Source: Opisthocomus hoazin
Lineage: Eukaryota; Chordata; Aves; Opisthocomiformes; Opisthocomidae
Reading direction: 5' to 3'
Assembly: GCF_030867145.1 (NCBI RefSeq)
Contig: NC_134439.1
Coordinates: 7,601,379-7,665,378, forward strand
DNA: 64,000 nt
Position 1 is the stretch's first letter, and each line of letters opens with the position of its first letter. The position numbers and the translations under genes are program-made. Positions 50,650 to 60,430 of the stretch are shown one piece after another. The notes under the pieces were generated by a model that worked only from the letters and a program-made list of their open reading frames with translations, ran no database searches and was not told where the DNA came from.

Positions 50650-52994
50650 AGCTGCTGGCAGCTTCCTCGGGCAAGAACCTCCAAGACCTCAGAACATGGT
50701 GCTCGACAGAAGATAGAGCTTTGGGGCATTGGATTTAGAGATTCGGGCCAATCTTTCCTGCTTCCACTCTTCTCTCTCTCTTTGCCTTGCTGTCACTGTC
50801 TCCCAGCACCAGCTTGGCAGGGACATGTTGGCTTCCCTCCCTCTGCAGGGCAGGCAGATGGACACCCTGCTGAAGCTCCACCACATCTCAGTGGCTGTCC
50901 CTGGTGCTCCCTATGAGCCACCTCCTTTTCTTTTTCAGACTCATTAAAGTCGTGCTGCATCCAAACCTGGGACTCTGACTCCTCCTCTCTTCTGTGGCAG
51001 GTCTTCCAGTCTGCTCAGGAAAAAAGTGATTGTTTGGAGAGGATTAGGTTAGGCGTAAAAGAAGACTCTCCCTTAGTCCCAGAGGAAAAAGAGGGTAGGA
51101 CTCAGTGCACTGGGTTGCCTGTTGTGCCCCGTGTCTTGGACCTGAGGAAGACATTCCTGGCTACTCCACAGACAATGGCCATCAGTCAGCCTTGCTGCAT
51201 CTGTTCCCAGATGGGCCTGGAGCACTGGGCCCTGGAGCAGGTTCTGTCAATGGGGAGCCCAACAACTGCTGTCCTGGAGTGAGGAGCCCATGGCTGTGGG
51301 AGGCCAAGGGATGGGGTCAGCAGCCCCTCTGGCTCTTGGGGAAGGGATGTCCTCTAGGCCTGGATGGAGCTGTGCTGCGGGAGGAGTCTCAAGCAGACAA
51401 TGGCTCCAAAGGGTGGCAGAAGTGGGGATATGGAGACAATAATACCTGGGGACAGCCCACAGCCTCATCTCCCCCTCCTTCCTTTCCATTGCCTCATCTC
51501 GGGTCCATGGCCACCACCCACAGGAGCACGGGTAAATGGTGTAGGTACCTCATATAGTCCCTGAGCGCCTGGCAGGGCCCAACTGCTCTCCAGATCTGCA
51601 GGGCTGAGGCAATTCACCAGCTGGTACTGGTATCAGCCACACAATGGAGTCACCACTCCTTGTGAATCCAACAGCCCCATGGGCCACTGCAGCTCCAGGA
51701 GAGTACCCAGTGCCCAGACACCCACGGCTGCTCTCTGGTCCTTGGTCTCCTCCAAGCCTGGGGCAGCTTGCCTGGGCTTCTCAGGCTCCACCACTGCCAG
51801 ACTCACTACCAACTCCAGAAAGGCTCTGTGCAAGAGCTGTTGCCCCCTCCATTCCCACTGGGACATTGTGGTGACAGTGGGACCCTTTTCTGTGCTCAGC
51901 AGCTTCTCTCATCTCTCTCTGCTGGACCATTCTCAGCCCTCTTGCTTTGCCTGGTATTCTTGGGCACCAGCTGGACCAAAACACTTTGCATATCACAGGC
52001 CTTGGCCAGCTGGGCTCAAATCAATGGCTCAGGCACACAGTCCCCCCCAAACCATGTGAAGTTTCACTCACACCTCTCCTCCAGCCTATGGTTTTGGGGC
52101 TGAGGCACCATCTTTCTTCGTCTCACTGGGCACTGGGCACCTTCTTGCTGTGCCCAGAAATCAAGGCGTCACCTGCTCCTTGATAAGACCTGCCGTCCCA
52201 GCACTGGAGTCAGTTCCCAGCACCCAGGCATCTCCAGGTCCTCCTCACTGTGTGCGTGACGCTCACAGGTATCCCCACAGGTCGAGAATCGGTCGCGCCC
52301 CAGGGACACCAAGGTACAGGACAGGTACCAACCCAAGCGTAGCACAAATGCTGGGGATGACCTTGCCCATACCAAGCTGCCCAGGCTCCCCAAGTGCTCT
52401 GAGCTCTGATCACACCACCACTGCTCCTCACATGCAGGCCAGGGCCTTCCCAGCACTGCAGTCCTTGGCTGATGGAGATTGGTCACTGCCCCTTATCTGC
52501 TCCATGTGGCTTCTTGTGGTGAGTGAGCCTCTTTCCTCTTTGCAGCTGCTCTTAAAGCAGCGGACGACTGTGATGCGGCCCCCCTGAGCCTTCTGTTCTT
52601 CAGGGAGAAAAGACTGAACTCCGTCAGTCTTTCCTCACAGGACAGGTTCTCCAATCCTTTGGTCCTCTTTGACACACACAAGGTGGTGGCAGTAGGCAGC
52701 AGATCAGGATCAACAGAGGCCGAGTCAGAGGACTTGCATCCCAGCAGTGGCAGCCCCCACCTCCAACACATCAGTGACCAGGTCTTCCTAGGTGATTCAG
52801 CCTTGGATTCTAATCCATCTGGTCATCCCAGAGCAAGCACAATCTTCCTAGACAAATCTCAAACAGATGTGCCGGACAAGAGGCGGAAGAGCCATATCAA
52901 CCAAGTTTCTCCTGGGCAGCTTGCAGAAATATACACCTCACGCTCAACAATATTTGCAGACAGCTGCACAGTCAGTCAACCTAACCTCAGAAGC

Positions 52995-53650
52995 CTGGAC
53001 ATGCCTCTTCTCTGACCACTTGCTAGTAGTTCTCTGGAAACACGGTTGTGAAGTCCTGCTGGGAGAGGGAGCAGGGCTGATCCTTCACTCTGTGCCTCTG
53101 AAGCCTCTGACCATGGGCTTTGAACAGTTGTGTCAGCTACTCGAGCCACACAGAGTTTCCCAGTGCATGGCAGGAGCCCACAGTCTCTTCACAGAAGCCT
53201 TCTTGCAGCCCTCATGAATGTCAGGCTGTGAGCCCCTGAGGGCAGCTTAGCAAACCTATTTCTGCTTCAGACGAGGCAGGAACCTGGCATCCTTTGAGGC
53301 TGTGCTCAGTGTGTCCAGCCCAAGCTTTGATGTTGTCTCCTGGGAATCAAATCCAAAGGTTCTAAATACCGTAAAACATCTCAACACTGAGCCACTGTGG
53401 GAGTGCTTGAATGTGCCCATGACCTTGACAACCCCTTCTCCTGACTCCGTGGGATGACACTGCAATGCCAGCAGAAACATTTTGGAAGCTCCGTGAAATC
53501 ATGTAGCTGGACGATGCGGTTTTAAACTATCTGAGCTTTTGCATACGAAAGAATTGTGAAACCTCTTCTGCCTGTTCATTTCTAAAGGAAAGGTTTGCAT
53601 TAGCAAATCAGCACTGCAGTTCCTGTGTTGACAGAGCAGAGGAAAGCACC
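52995..53650. other. Unassigned single-copy sequence right of the array edge
   Basis: Begins exactly where unit 9 loses homology. No coding region, repeat family or regulatory site was recognised. One CACTGTG heptamer occurs here, but without a nonamer at 12 or 23 bp. Confidence 0.5.
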
Positions 53651-53689
53651 TGCTAGGCTTCCATTGGCTGTCCTAGCGGGGAAAGGCAA

Positions 53690-54440
53690 AGGCCCCAGAA
53701 GAGGCCCTGAATGTTCCATGCCAGGAGGGGCCGGTCCCTGCGGCAGGACCGAGGGCTGTCCGGCTGCCCGGGGGCAGGAGGGTCTCTGCTGCCCGGCTCC
53801 CTGGGCAGAGCAGAAAGGCGCTGCTCCTCGCTGGGAGCCAGCGGGGCCAGCGGCTGCAACCGCTCCTTCCCGGGCACGGTCGGACACCGCCAGGGCTCCG
53901 GTCGCGAATCCCGTCCCGCCGCCGCCACCGTCGCGGGGGATTTCTGTCTGCGTCTCACAGACGGTGCGAGAGTCAGCGGCAGGTGAGGGACGGGAGGAGG
54001 ATTCTGCCCGGTGAGCGGCTCCCGATGCGCGTCTGCGACATCTGCGATGGGGCTGCGGGCCTTAGGCGGGCCCCATGCCTGTGCCGGGCGGTAGGGAGAA
54101 CCCTTCCGGGGCCGGAACCGGAAAGGGCCGGGAGCCGCCAGGCGGCACCGGCAGGCGGAGGGGCAGCGCCCCCTGGCGGGCCCGGCCGGGGCTGCCCCCC
54201 CGCCCCCGACACACACGCCTGGCCCCGCCCGCGCCGGTTCGTGCCCGGCCGCAGCCCCGGCTCCTCTCCCCGTGTCTCCCACGGCGCAGTAATACACCGC
54301 CGCGTCCCCGCGCCGGGGCCGGGCGAGCCACAGGGCGCTGGACCGGCGGTCTGCCGACACCGACAGCCGCCCTGGAGGGGCTGGCACATCCTTGGACCCT
54401 TTGTGACCGAGGGTGATCAACGCGGGGCCTCGGCCCGGGA
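53690..54440. promoter_or_regulatory. GC- and CpG-rich tract over and downstream of the V gene
   Basis: Strikingly rich in G, C and CpG compared with the array, covering the 3' half of the V exon and about 550 bp beyond it. High GC across a V segment is common on avian microchromosomes, so this need not be a promoter. No J segment (FGxG motif) is seen in any minus-strand frame. Confidence 0.5.
54236..54274 (-). promoter_or_regulatory. Candidate V(D)J recombination signal, 23-bp spacer
   Basis: Directly after TGCGCCGTGGGAGA, the usual kind of germline V-alpha end, come heptamer CACGGGG (54274-54268; 5 of 7 match CACAGTG, with the critical CAC present), a spacer of exactly 23 bp (54267-54245), and nonamer GCACGAACC (54244-54236; 6 of 9 match ACAAAAACC). 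V-alpha segments carry 23-bp-spacer signals. Position and spacing fit; the sequence match is weak. Confidence 0.5.
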
Positions 54441-55485
54441 GCTGGCGGTACCAGCAAATGACTTCGCTGGTCCGTATGTTGGGGTGCGAGCAGTTGATGC
54501 TGATGCCAGTGCCCTCGGTGGTCTCTGCCAATGGCTCCTGCTGCACCTGGGCTCTGGCCACAGTCACTGTCGAGAAAGAAGGAAAGACCAAAGATAATGA
54601 ATGACAACCCAGCTCTGATGGCTCTTTTCCCAGATAAATGGCTAGGAAGACTGGCAATGACACAGAGTCAGACTGGAATGGATGGAGACATGTGCCCATC
54701 AGCAGAGATTGATAGTGATCCCAGCCTGGGTGTGTGGAGTGAGGGGAGAAAGCTGGGAGTGAAATGGAAATTGATGCAGGCAGAGATAAAATGAGAGTCA
54801 GGTGCATGATGGACGGAAGGATGGATTGATGGAAGGATGGATGAAAAGAGGGAGAGAAAAATGTAGACTTGAGTATGTTACAGTGAAGGATCAAGTGTTG
54901 AATTCGGAAGAAGAACAAATGCTGAATGCACAGGAGGATGAATGGATGTATGGAATAATGGTGTGCTGCAGGAAAGCAAATTTCTGGTTACAGACATGAA
55001 GGAAGCAGAGAGAGAGATGAGAGAAGGGGTCTCAGAGAGTAGGAAGAGGGGTCAGTGATGCCAGATGCATGGAGAGATGTGTCAAAAGATGGGTGGATGA
55101 ATGGATAAAGAGCAGACAGGGAAGGGAGGTGTCCCAGTGAAGGACAGAGGTCTAAATTCAAGGCAATAAGCATCAAACTCACGGGAGAAGGAGGGGTTGC
55201 GTGGAAAGGTAGGTGTACAGGCAAGCAGGGTCGTACCGACAGAGGTGGTGGAGAAACAGGGAGAATGGGAAGAGGAGACTCGGAGGGCTTGGAAAGGGGG
55301 AGGAGAGCTGGCAGAGGGGCAGGGACGGGGAAAGACACCCTGAAGAAGGAGAGGGAAGAGCTCGTGCTGGGCTCCCTGGGGAGCAGCCCGGGCACAGCCC
55401 CGGCCCCCGCCCACCGCCGCCAGCCCCGCGCACCCAGCAGCACCGCGGCCAGCCCCGCCAGCCCCGCGCCCCGGCACCGCCGCAT
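54275..55485 (-). CDS. TRAV: T-cell receptor V-alpha-like gene (leader plus V exon)
   Basis: Encodes an antigen-receptor variable domain. V exon 54566-54275: starts after a pyrimidine-rich tract ending in CAG, then AQVQQEPLAETTEGTG, first Cys in SINCSHPN, a second Cys next to the core Trp (ICWYRQLPG), GRLSVSADRRSSALWL, and DAAVYYCAV with the second conserved Cys at 54288-54286. It has no stop codon. The proposed leader exon is 55485-55434 (17 codons starting MRRCRGAG, hydrophobic LAGLAAVLL) with donor GGTGCGC; phase 1 joins the V exon in frame to give LLVTVARAQVQQE. The 867-bp intron is long for a V gene and the donor is weak, so the leader is less certain than the V exon. The framework closely resembles chicken V-alpha from memory. 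No other V, D, J or C segment is in the window. A non-rearranging V-set gene is the alternative. Confidence 0.82.
54567..55433 (-). other. Proposed leader-V intron with short GGAT/GATG repeats
   Basis: GT-AG interval between the proposed leader and V exon. It contains a degenerate GATGGAAG-type simple repeat at about 54808-54845 and scattered GATG motifs to about 55100. Purine-rich on the + strand; no coding content was recognised. Confidence 0.45.
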
Positions 55486-55710
55486 CCCGCCGCTCCGCCG
55501 CCCGCGCCTCGCTGCCCCCCGCCAGCCCCGGCTCTCTGCTCCGCCCGCGCCGCCTCCTCTCCGCCGCCTCCTCCCCTCGCCGCCGCCGCCAGCTCCGCCC
55601 CGGGGCTCAGCCCGGCGCCGGCGCCGCTCGGGCTCTCGCCCGGCCTCGCAGTGCTCGCTGGCTCTGCCCGGCCACGACTTGGTCTCTTGGGAAATGGACT
55701 CTCGCCGTCC
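55440..55710. promoter_or_regulatory. CpG-rich region at and upstream of the V-gene leader
   Basis: Very dense in CpG, with several CCGCC/CCCGCC (Sp1-like) motifs, immediately upstream of the proposed V-gene ATG at 55485. A plausible promoter, but no TATA box is visible on the minus strand. Confidence 0.4.
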
Positions 55711-55711
55711 G

Positions 55712-55849
55712 CCAGCGAGAATCAGCCTGCACAGAGCCAGCTGCAGTTGGGACAGCGGCAGGGCCTTGACCCAGGAGCTGGACCGGCTTTCCCGAGCTGT
55801 GCCTGAGCTCAGGGGCTGGAAGCAGCAGCCACTGATTCCCGCAGATGGG
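55712..55849. repeat. Duplicated 138-bp block, copy 1
   Basis: Matches 57376-57515 in the same orientation over its whole length, including exact runs such as GGGCCTTGACCCAGGAGCTG and GAGCTCAGGGGCTGGAA. It lies about 230-365 bp upstream of the V-gene start. It may be a low-copy repeat or a duplicated upstream element. Confidence 0.8.
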
Positions 55850-56341
55850 CGGCAGAGACCGGCCGGAGCGGAGCTGCCTGCAGCGACACCGGGTGTGCGG
55901 GAGGGCGGGCAGAGGGTGTCCCCGGCACGGGCCCCTCTGCCACTGGGACGTCGGTGCCCCGGCAGGAGCCGAAGGGGAGGGGGGAAAATGCTCTCATCCA
56001 TCAATATAAAAGGAAATGTAAGATTTGAGGTGAAGTCTCCAGGGCATGCAACGCAGGTGTCGACTGTCGCGCAAAAATGCAGGAGGAACCAAGTGCTGCA
56101 GGGCAGTTGCCAGGGCAAGGAGGGTGAGCAGGGCAGGAGGCTTTGGGAGCAGGGGAGGTGGAACAAGTAAAGGGGGAGAAGCTGAGTCTCAAAGAGGAGA
56201 AATGAGTGCTGCTGGGAAAGGTGTGGTCTGGGAGAGAAACAGCACCTTTCTGCAGCCAGATGGATCCTTCCTCCCTCTCAAATACAACAACAAAGCCAGC
56301 CCTCCTGTGCAGCACTTCCTCTTCCTCTGTCCACAGGTGTC
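55850..56341. other. Unassigned sequence between V-gene upstream region and olfactory receptor relic
   Basis: About 490 bp without a recognised gene, repeat or regulatory site. GC content falls from left to right. Confidence 0.4.
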
Positions 56342-56960
56342 TCATGTAGAGGGAAAGGACTTGCTGACTCTGGCCCAGACCCGTCCCACCAGACGAGCTG
56401 GTGAGGCCTGATTCCTCAGGGTGACGATGAGGACATTCAGCAGGGGCATCTTTGTGGTGCAGAAGTCAGCAGCCATGCTGTGCACAGGGTGCTGGGACCC
56501 TGTCCTCAGGTACTTGAGACCACAGGCTTGTAATACCCGGCCTCTACATTGAGGTGGACAGTGCAGATGCAGAAGCTATGACACTTGCCTAAGGCAGAGC
56601 AGATCCTCAGAGCAGGTGAGATGATGCACACACAGGAGGTGAGGATGGGGGTGAAATGGGTCACAGTGATGAACCCCATGTCAAGGAAGACCAGCACCCT
56701 CTCCTTGAGGTTGGTGCCCTCACCAGCTGCCCTTAGCACAGTTTGGATGTCATGGGAGGTGGATGGTGCCAAAGCTAATGTCCATTCAGAAATACACGAG
56801 GAAAGGAGCAGGGATCCACACAAGGAATCTGTGGAAGGAGGGATGGGGCTGCCATTCAGTGCTTAGTACCTCAGGTCTGGGACCATGGCCAGGGTGGGGA
56901 AGTGTCCAGAGCTCCCTAGCACAGAGTTTTCCATGCAACCTGGTGCTCCTCCATGAACAC
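56342..56960 (-). pseudogene. Olfactory receptor pseudogene (C-terminal half)
   Basis: Minus-strand pieces match the second half of an olfactory receptor in order. HDIQTVLRAAGEGTNL corresponds to the family CDIPPVLRLACADTxL, VFLDMGFITVTHF to TM5, LRICSALGKCHSFCICTVHL to LRIxSAEGRxKAFSTCxxHL, then a one-step frame change near 56515 followed by YLRTGSQHPV and MPLLNVLIVTLRNQ, matching TPLLNPLIYTLRNQ, with a stop at 56344-56342. The key Cys, Arg and Tyr residues are partly lost and the N-terminal half is not recognisable. Overall it looks nearest to the OR10G-like group, from memory. It is clearly non-functional. Confidence 0.8.
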
Positions 56961-57375
56961 CAAGGCCAGAGCTTGTCTAGCCTTGTCTCCCAGCCAGGGG
57001 CAGAGGCATCAGATCCCTCCCTTGGATTGCCGCTTGCACTCCACAAGAGCTGCAGTGGTGTTCCAGCTTGTGCATGGGCAGGTGGTAACTCAAATCTCTG
57101 TGACAAGAGGCCACTGCAGTGGGCTTAGCTGTGCCACAAAACTCAGGCTCCATCCTCAGAGTACATGGGTCTCGCTTTGACCACCAAGGAAACCCAGAGC
57201 CAGCCCGATGCACCAGGAGCAACTCTGCTGGTCTTGCACCACAGCAAAGTCACATCCCACAGCTCTACCTCATCCACTCAGGGTGTCACCTGAGCTAAGA
57301 GTGTTCAGTGGCTCTGGACGGTCAGAAGCTTTTCTCCTGGGTGTCCAACTCTCCCTGTTCTCCAGCAAGGACTCC
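56961..57375. other. Unassigned sequence upstream of the olfactory receptor relic
   Basis: This is where the N-terminal half of the receptor should lie, but I could not align it. No other gene recognised. Confidence 0.35.
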
Positions 57376-57515
57376 CCAGCAAGAATAAGCCTGCAGAGAG
57401 CGAGCTGCAGCATGGGACAGATGCAGGGCCTTGACCCAGGAGCTGGACCAGCTTCCCTGAGCTGTCTCTGAGCTCAGGGGCTGGAAACAGCAGCCACTGA
57501 GTTCCTGCAGATGGG
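57376..57515. repeat. Duplicated ~140-bp block, copy 2
   Basis: Second copy of the block at 55712-55849, about 1.66 kb away, with scattered substitutions and small indels. It lies upstream (minus strand) of the olfactory receptor relic; no V-gene remnant was recognised next to it. Confidence 0.8.
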
Positions 57516-57654
57516 AGTGACTGGACTGGGAGCCTCCCTTCAGCTGCCTTTCTGCAGTCTGTGCATGATGCCTAAAAGTTGTGCTGTGGTAAGGGGAGTA
57601 TGAGGATAAATGTGCCCATGGGTTTGCAGGGGTCAGGGAGGGCAAGGGAGAGGG

Positions 57655-58290
57655 GGAATCACAGTCATAATGTAGGTGAGAAGGGACCTCAGAGGTCATC
57701 TAGACCATCCCTATGCTCAGAACAGATGCCATTAGATCAGGTTGTTGAAGGGCACATTGAGTCCATCTTTGAACACCTTCAGGATGGACATTGCATGGCC
57801 TTGCTGGGAAACGCATTCCTTTCCTTGTTATTTCTTCTGGCCTATTGCTTAATCAGATTTTGTCATGTGCCATCTCTTGGGCACTTCCAGAGACTAGGTC
57901 CATCTTCTCTGTCTCCTCTGAAAAAGGAGTTGCAGAAAGGAAGCAGGTTTACTCTGAGACATCTGTTCATGAAGAAGAGCAGGCCCGCTGCTCTCAGCCT
58001 TTCCTCGCATGTAATGTTTGTCAGCTCCATAACCAACTTGGTGGCCTTTGTTGGACTTACTTCAGTATGTCGATATCTTTCTTGGACCAGGGAGCCCCAA
58101 TGTGGATGCAGTAGTCCAGATGAAGTCTCAGAAGGGGCAGAAGGTCAGGGTCACTTTCCCAGGCCTGCTGGAAACACTTTGACTAACACAGCTCAGGATG
58201 CCGCATGTCCTGTTTGCTGCAAAGGCACACTGCTCTCTCCTGTTCAGCTGGGGGTCTCCTAAAACCACTCATCCTGTTCTGTGGATCTGT
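57655..58290 (-). mobile_element. Old CR1 LINE fragment, independent insertion
   Basis: Begins with a degenerate CR1 3' end on the minus strand (AATCACAGTCATAATG, GAAGGGACCTCAGAGGTCATCTAGACC) and continues through typical CR1 3' sequence (TGTTGGACTTACTTCAGTATGTC, GGGAGCCCCAATGTGGATGCAGTAGTCC in pieces). It is far more diverged than the CR1 in the array and so older. The 5' end is approximate. Confidence 0.85.
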
Positions 58291-58734
58291 CTCCTAGGCA
58301 GTGAGAACCCAGGCCACACGACTGCATGGGCTGGTTCCTCCACAGGCTGCATTTGAGTGCCTCTTCCCTGAACAGATCTCTAGCAGCATGTTGCCGTCAC
58401 CTCTCAGGTGCACTCAGTCTCCTCCTGAACCTGGCAATCTACTGCTCTGTGGTGCTCATGGTGAGAGCAGTGGAGAGTATCCCTACCATGAGCAGCACAT
58501 TGCCTCTTGATGAGTGACACTCAAGGATGGGGACACACAGGGAGACACAAGAGGGAAACATCGGGATGAGTTGAAGAGGAAGCAAAAGACAAGAGCAGGG
58601 CAAACCCTCAAGCACAAGAGCACACGTTGTCCCGCTGACTATTGCTGGTGCTTCTTCCTATGAAGGGCACTTCAAACACCTCCACCAGAGTGGACCATGC
58701 TAACATGGCTTGTCTTTGTTGGACGTGTCCAGCA
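58291..58734. other. Unassigned sequence between old CR1 and keratin-like flank
   Basis: No coding or repeat content recognised; short frames only. Confidence 0.4.
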
Positions 58735-58893
58735 CCGGAGCTGAGTCTTCTGCCAGCACTGCTGCATTCCTGCCCTAGAAATCCTGGCGCCTTTCATCCC
58801 TGTGCTTGAAAGAAGCCTTCATCGGGGAATGGGCATGGCACAAACCTGGAAATGACAAGGCAGCAGTGTTGGAAACCAAAGCACAACCCATAT

Positions 58894-59020
58894 CATTAGC
58901 TGTGATGCTTTGCATTCAAGATGAGCTTGTCAGAAAATTTTTACCTCTGCAAAGGGAGCCTCTGTTCCTGCGGCAATGAAGGGCAGGTATAAAAGCCAGC
59001 CCAAGTCTCAGCTCTCTCAC
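58894..59020 (+). promoter_or_regulatory. Promoter of the divergent tenth keratin gene
   Basis: Shares CATTAGCTG, GCATT, CTTGTCAGAAAATT and CAAAGG with the array promoters in the same order and at similar spacing, and has TATAAAAG at 58988-58995. The exon 1 start is also similar (CTCAGCTCTCTCACCCACTTCCCTTG in short matching pieces). Confidence 0.8.
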
Positions 59021-59428
59021 CCACTTCCCTTGGCTCCTTCTCCTTGGGACCCAGGTGAGTCTGAAGTCCCTTCTCTTCCAAACTGAGATCTCTCCTCAAT
59101 GGACCTCCCAGCTGATAGTGGTTATGTCCCTTCTTGTGGTTTGGATCTTCTTGTCATGACAGAGGAAAGTGGGGAGAAGTTCTGCATAGAGAGAGGCTGG
59201 AATGTGGCTGAGGGGGCTTTTGGTTTATGAATTAGAAAAGAGCCTCACTCAGCAAGGTTGCTCTTTTTAGGGTGATGAAGTCTCTGTGGCTCCTGGCTGA
59301 GCCTCCAGCACCCCACTCATTAGCGAACTTGGTTCCTTTGTGACAGGATAACCAGGCTGCTCCTCATACACCCCTGTGCTCTGTTTCCTCTCTGTCTTCT
59401 CTCACAGCTGTACCTCCAGACCAGAGAC

Positions 59429-59734
59429 ATGTCCTGCAACAACCCGTGCCTGCCATGCCGGCCCTGCGGCCCAACCCCACTGGCCAACAGCTGCAATGAG
59501 CCCTGTGTCAGGCAGTGCCAGAACTCCACCGTCGTCATCGAGCCTCCTGCTGTGGTGGTGACCCTGCCCGGCCCCATCCTCAGCTCCTACCCACAGAACA
59601 CTGTTGTGGGCTCCTCCACCTCTGCTGCTGTTGGCCGCATCCTCAGCTGTGATGGAGTGCCCATCAACTCTGGGTGCTGTGACCTCTCTGGCATTTCCAG
59701 CCGCTACTCTGGCAGAAGGTACCTGGCCTCATAA
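59429..59734 (+). CDS. Divergent feather-type beta-keratin, tenth gene
   Basis: Also 101 residues with the family core ([17 protein letters not shown], about residues 42-58), but differing clearly from the array protein: CNNPC at the start, NSTVVIEPP before the core, [10 protein letters not shown] after it, and a tail ending RRYLAS with no cysteines where the array protein has four in its last fourteen residues. It has 10 cysteines against 13. Gene layout is conserved: TATAAAAG 58988-58995, exon 1 to 59054, intron 59055-59407, 21 nt leader, ATG; poly(A) signal ATTAAA 60061-60066. It lies between two broken olfactory receptor genes, 6.4 kb beyond the array edge. No disabling change is seen, so it is probably functional. 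Confidence 0.95.
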   Translation: MSCNNPCLPCRPCGPTPLANSCNEPCVRQCQNSTVVIEPPAVVVTLPGPILSSYPQNTVVGSSTSAAVGRILSCDGVPINSGCCDLSGISSRYSGRRYLAS

Positions 59735-60430
59735 AGATGCTGGGAATTCCCCAGGTAGACATCTCCAGGAACTCAGAAGGTGGTACTGGGCAAAGGATCT
59801 AGAGTTTGGATATTTTTTCTGTGTAGCTGAATGACTTAGCCTTTCTACCCATTTTCTTTGTTTGCTTTGATTCCCATTGGCAACATGGTATCCCCAAGGC
59901 CAGCCTAGTGGGAACCATGTCTCCTCTCCCTCCACGGAGCAGGTAGATGGACATTATGCAGGAACATCTCCACAGCCAAGGACCACAGACTTTTGGCTTC
60001 CTCTGGGGCTCCCAGCCTTGCTGGCTTCCACTGAAGTGATATTTTTCGCTTTTTTCACTCATTAAAGTTCTGCTGTATTCCAGCCTGGCCTCCCTGTGGT
60101 CCTTCCCTCTCTGCACTCCCCTTTGCCAAAGGAGAAGGGTGTTAGTCTGGGGTGGGAGGGGGTGAGGGCACAAGGAGACCGTTCTGCATTCACAGAAGAA
60201 TGGGAGGCTGGGACACGCTGCAGTGGCTTCTCTTTTGGACACCAATGCTTGAGTCCGAGGAAGACATCCACCGGTGCTGTGCTGTCAGTGACTGTCAGGT
60301 TGTGCCTTACTGTGTCTCTGCCCAGCAATGCCCAGAAAGGCAGGAGGCCCTGAGGGCTCAGTAGCCCCACGAGCTCTGAAGGAAGGGTGTTCCTCTTGTT
60401 ATGGCTGGAGCTGCGCTGGGGTGGCAGGGG

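Larger units (their letters stand above)
47771..52994 (+). repeat. Feather keratin tandem unit 9, truncated (5224 bp)
   Basis: The last and most divergent unit. Homology stops sharply after AGAAGC at 52994, equivalent to position 5225 of unit 1. About 741 bp are missing, including the whole CR1. Sequence to the right (CTGGACATGCC onward) is unique in the window. Edge units of tandem arrays are usually homogenised least, which fits its larger number of private substitutions. Confidence 0.95.
58735..60430 (+). repeat. Single-copy paralog of the keratin array unit core
   Basis: Patchy homology to unit 1 from about 1910 to 3610: upstream flank, promoter, exon 1, intron ends, coding exon, 3' UTR and early 3' flank. 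It marks the ancestral duplicated gene segment. The LTR, the junction CR1 and the distal flanks of the unit are absent here, so they joined the array unit separately. Confidence 0.75.

Noticed and set aside
53388-53402. CACTGTG heptamer as a possible second recombination signal
   Set aside because: No nonamer at 12 or 23 bp on either strand and no V or J coding sequence beside it.
53653-54918. 421-residue minus-strand frame taken as one protein
   Set aside because: The middle is the V exon; the N-terminal part is intron and the C-terminal part is GC-rich downstream sequence that happens to lack stops.
54800-54960. GATG-rich stretch considered as a minisatellite
   Set aside because: The repeats are short, irregular and not in a constant period; noted only as a simple-sequence patch.
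54988-56166. 392-residue minus-strand frame
   Set aside because: Low-complexity Pro/Ser/Arg-rich translation of a CpG-rich tract and intron. Only the short leader starting at 55485 is supported, by its splice phase with the V exon.
58301-58517. Two overlapping + strand frames with a hydrophobic stretch considered as a receptor TM1 remnant
   Set aside because: No family motif and immediate stops on both sides; hydrophobic residues alone are not enough.
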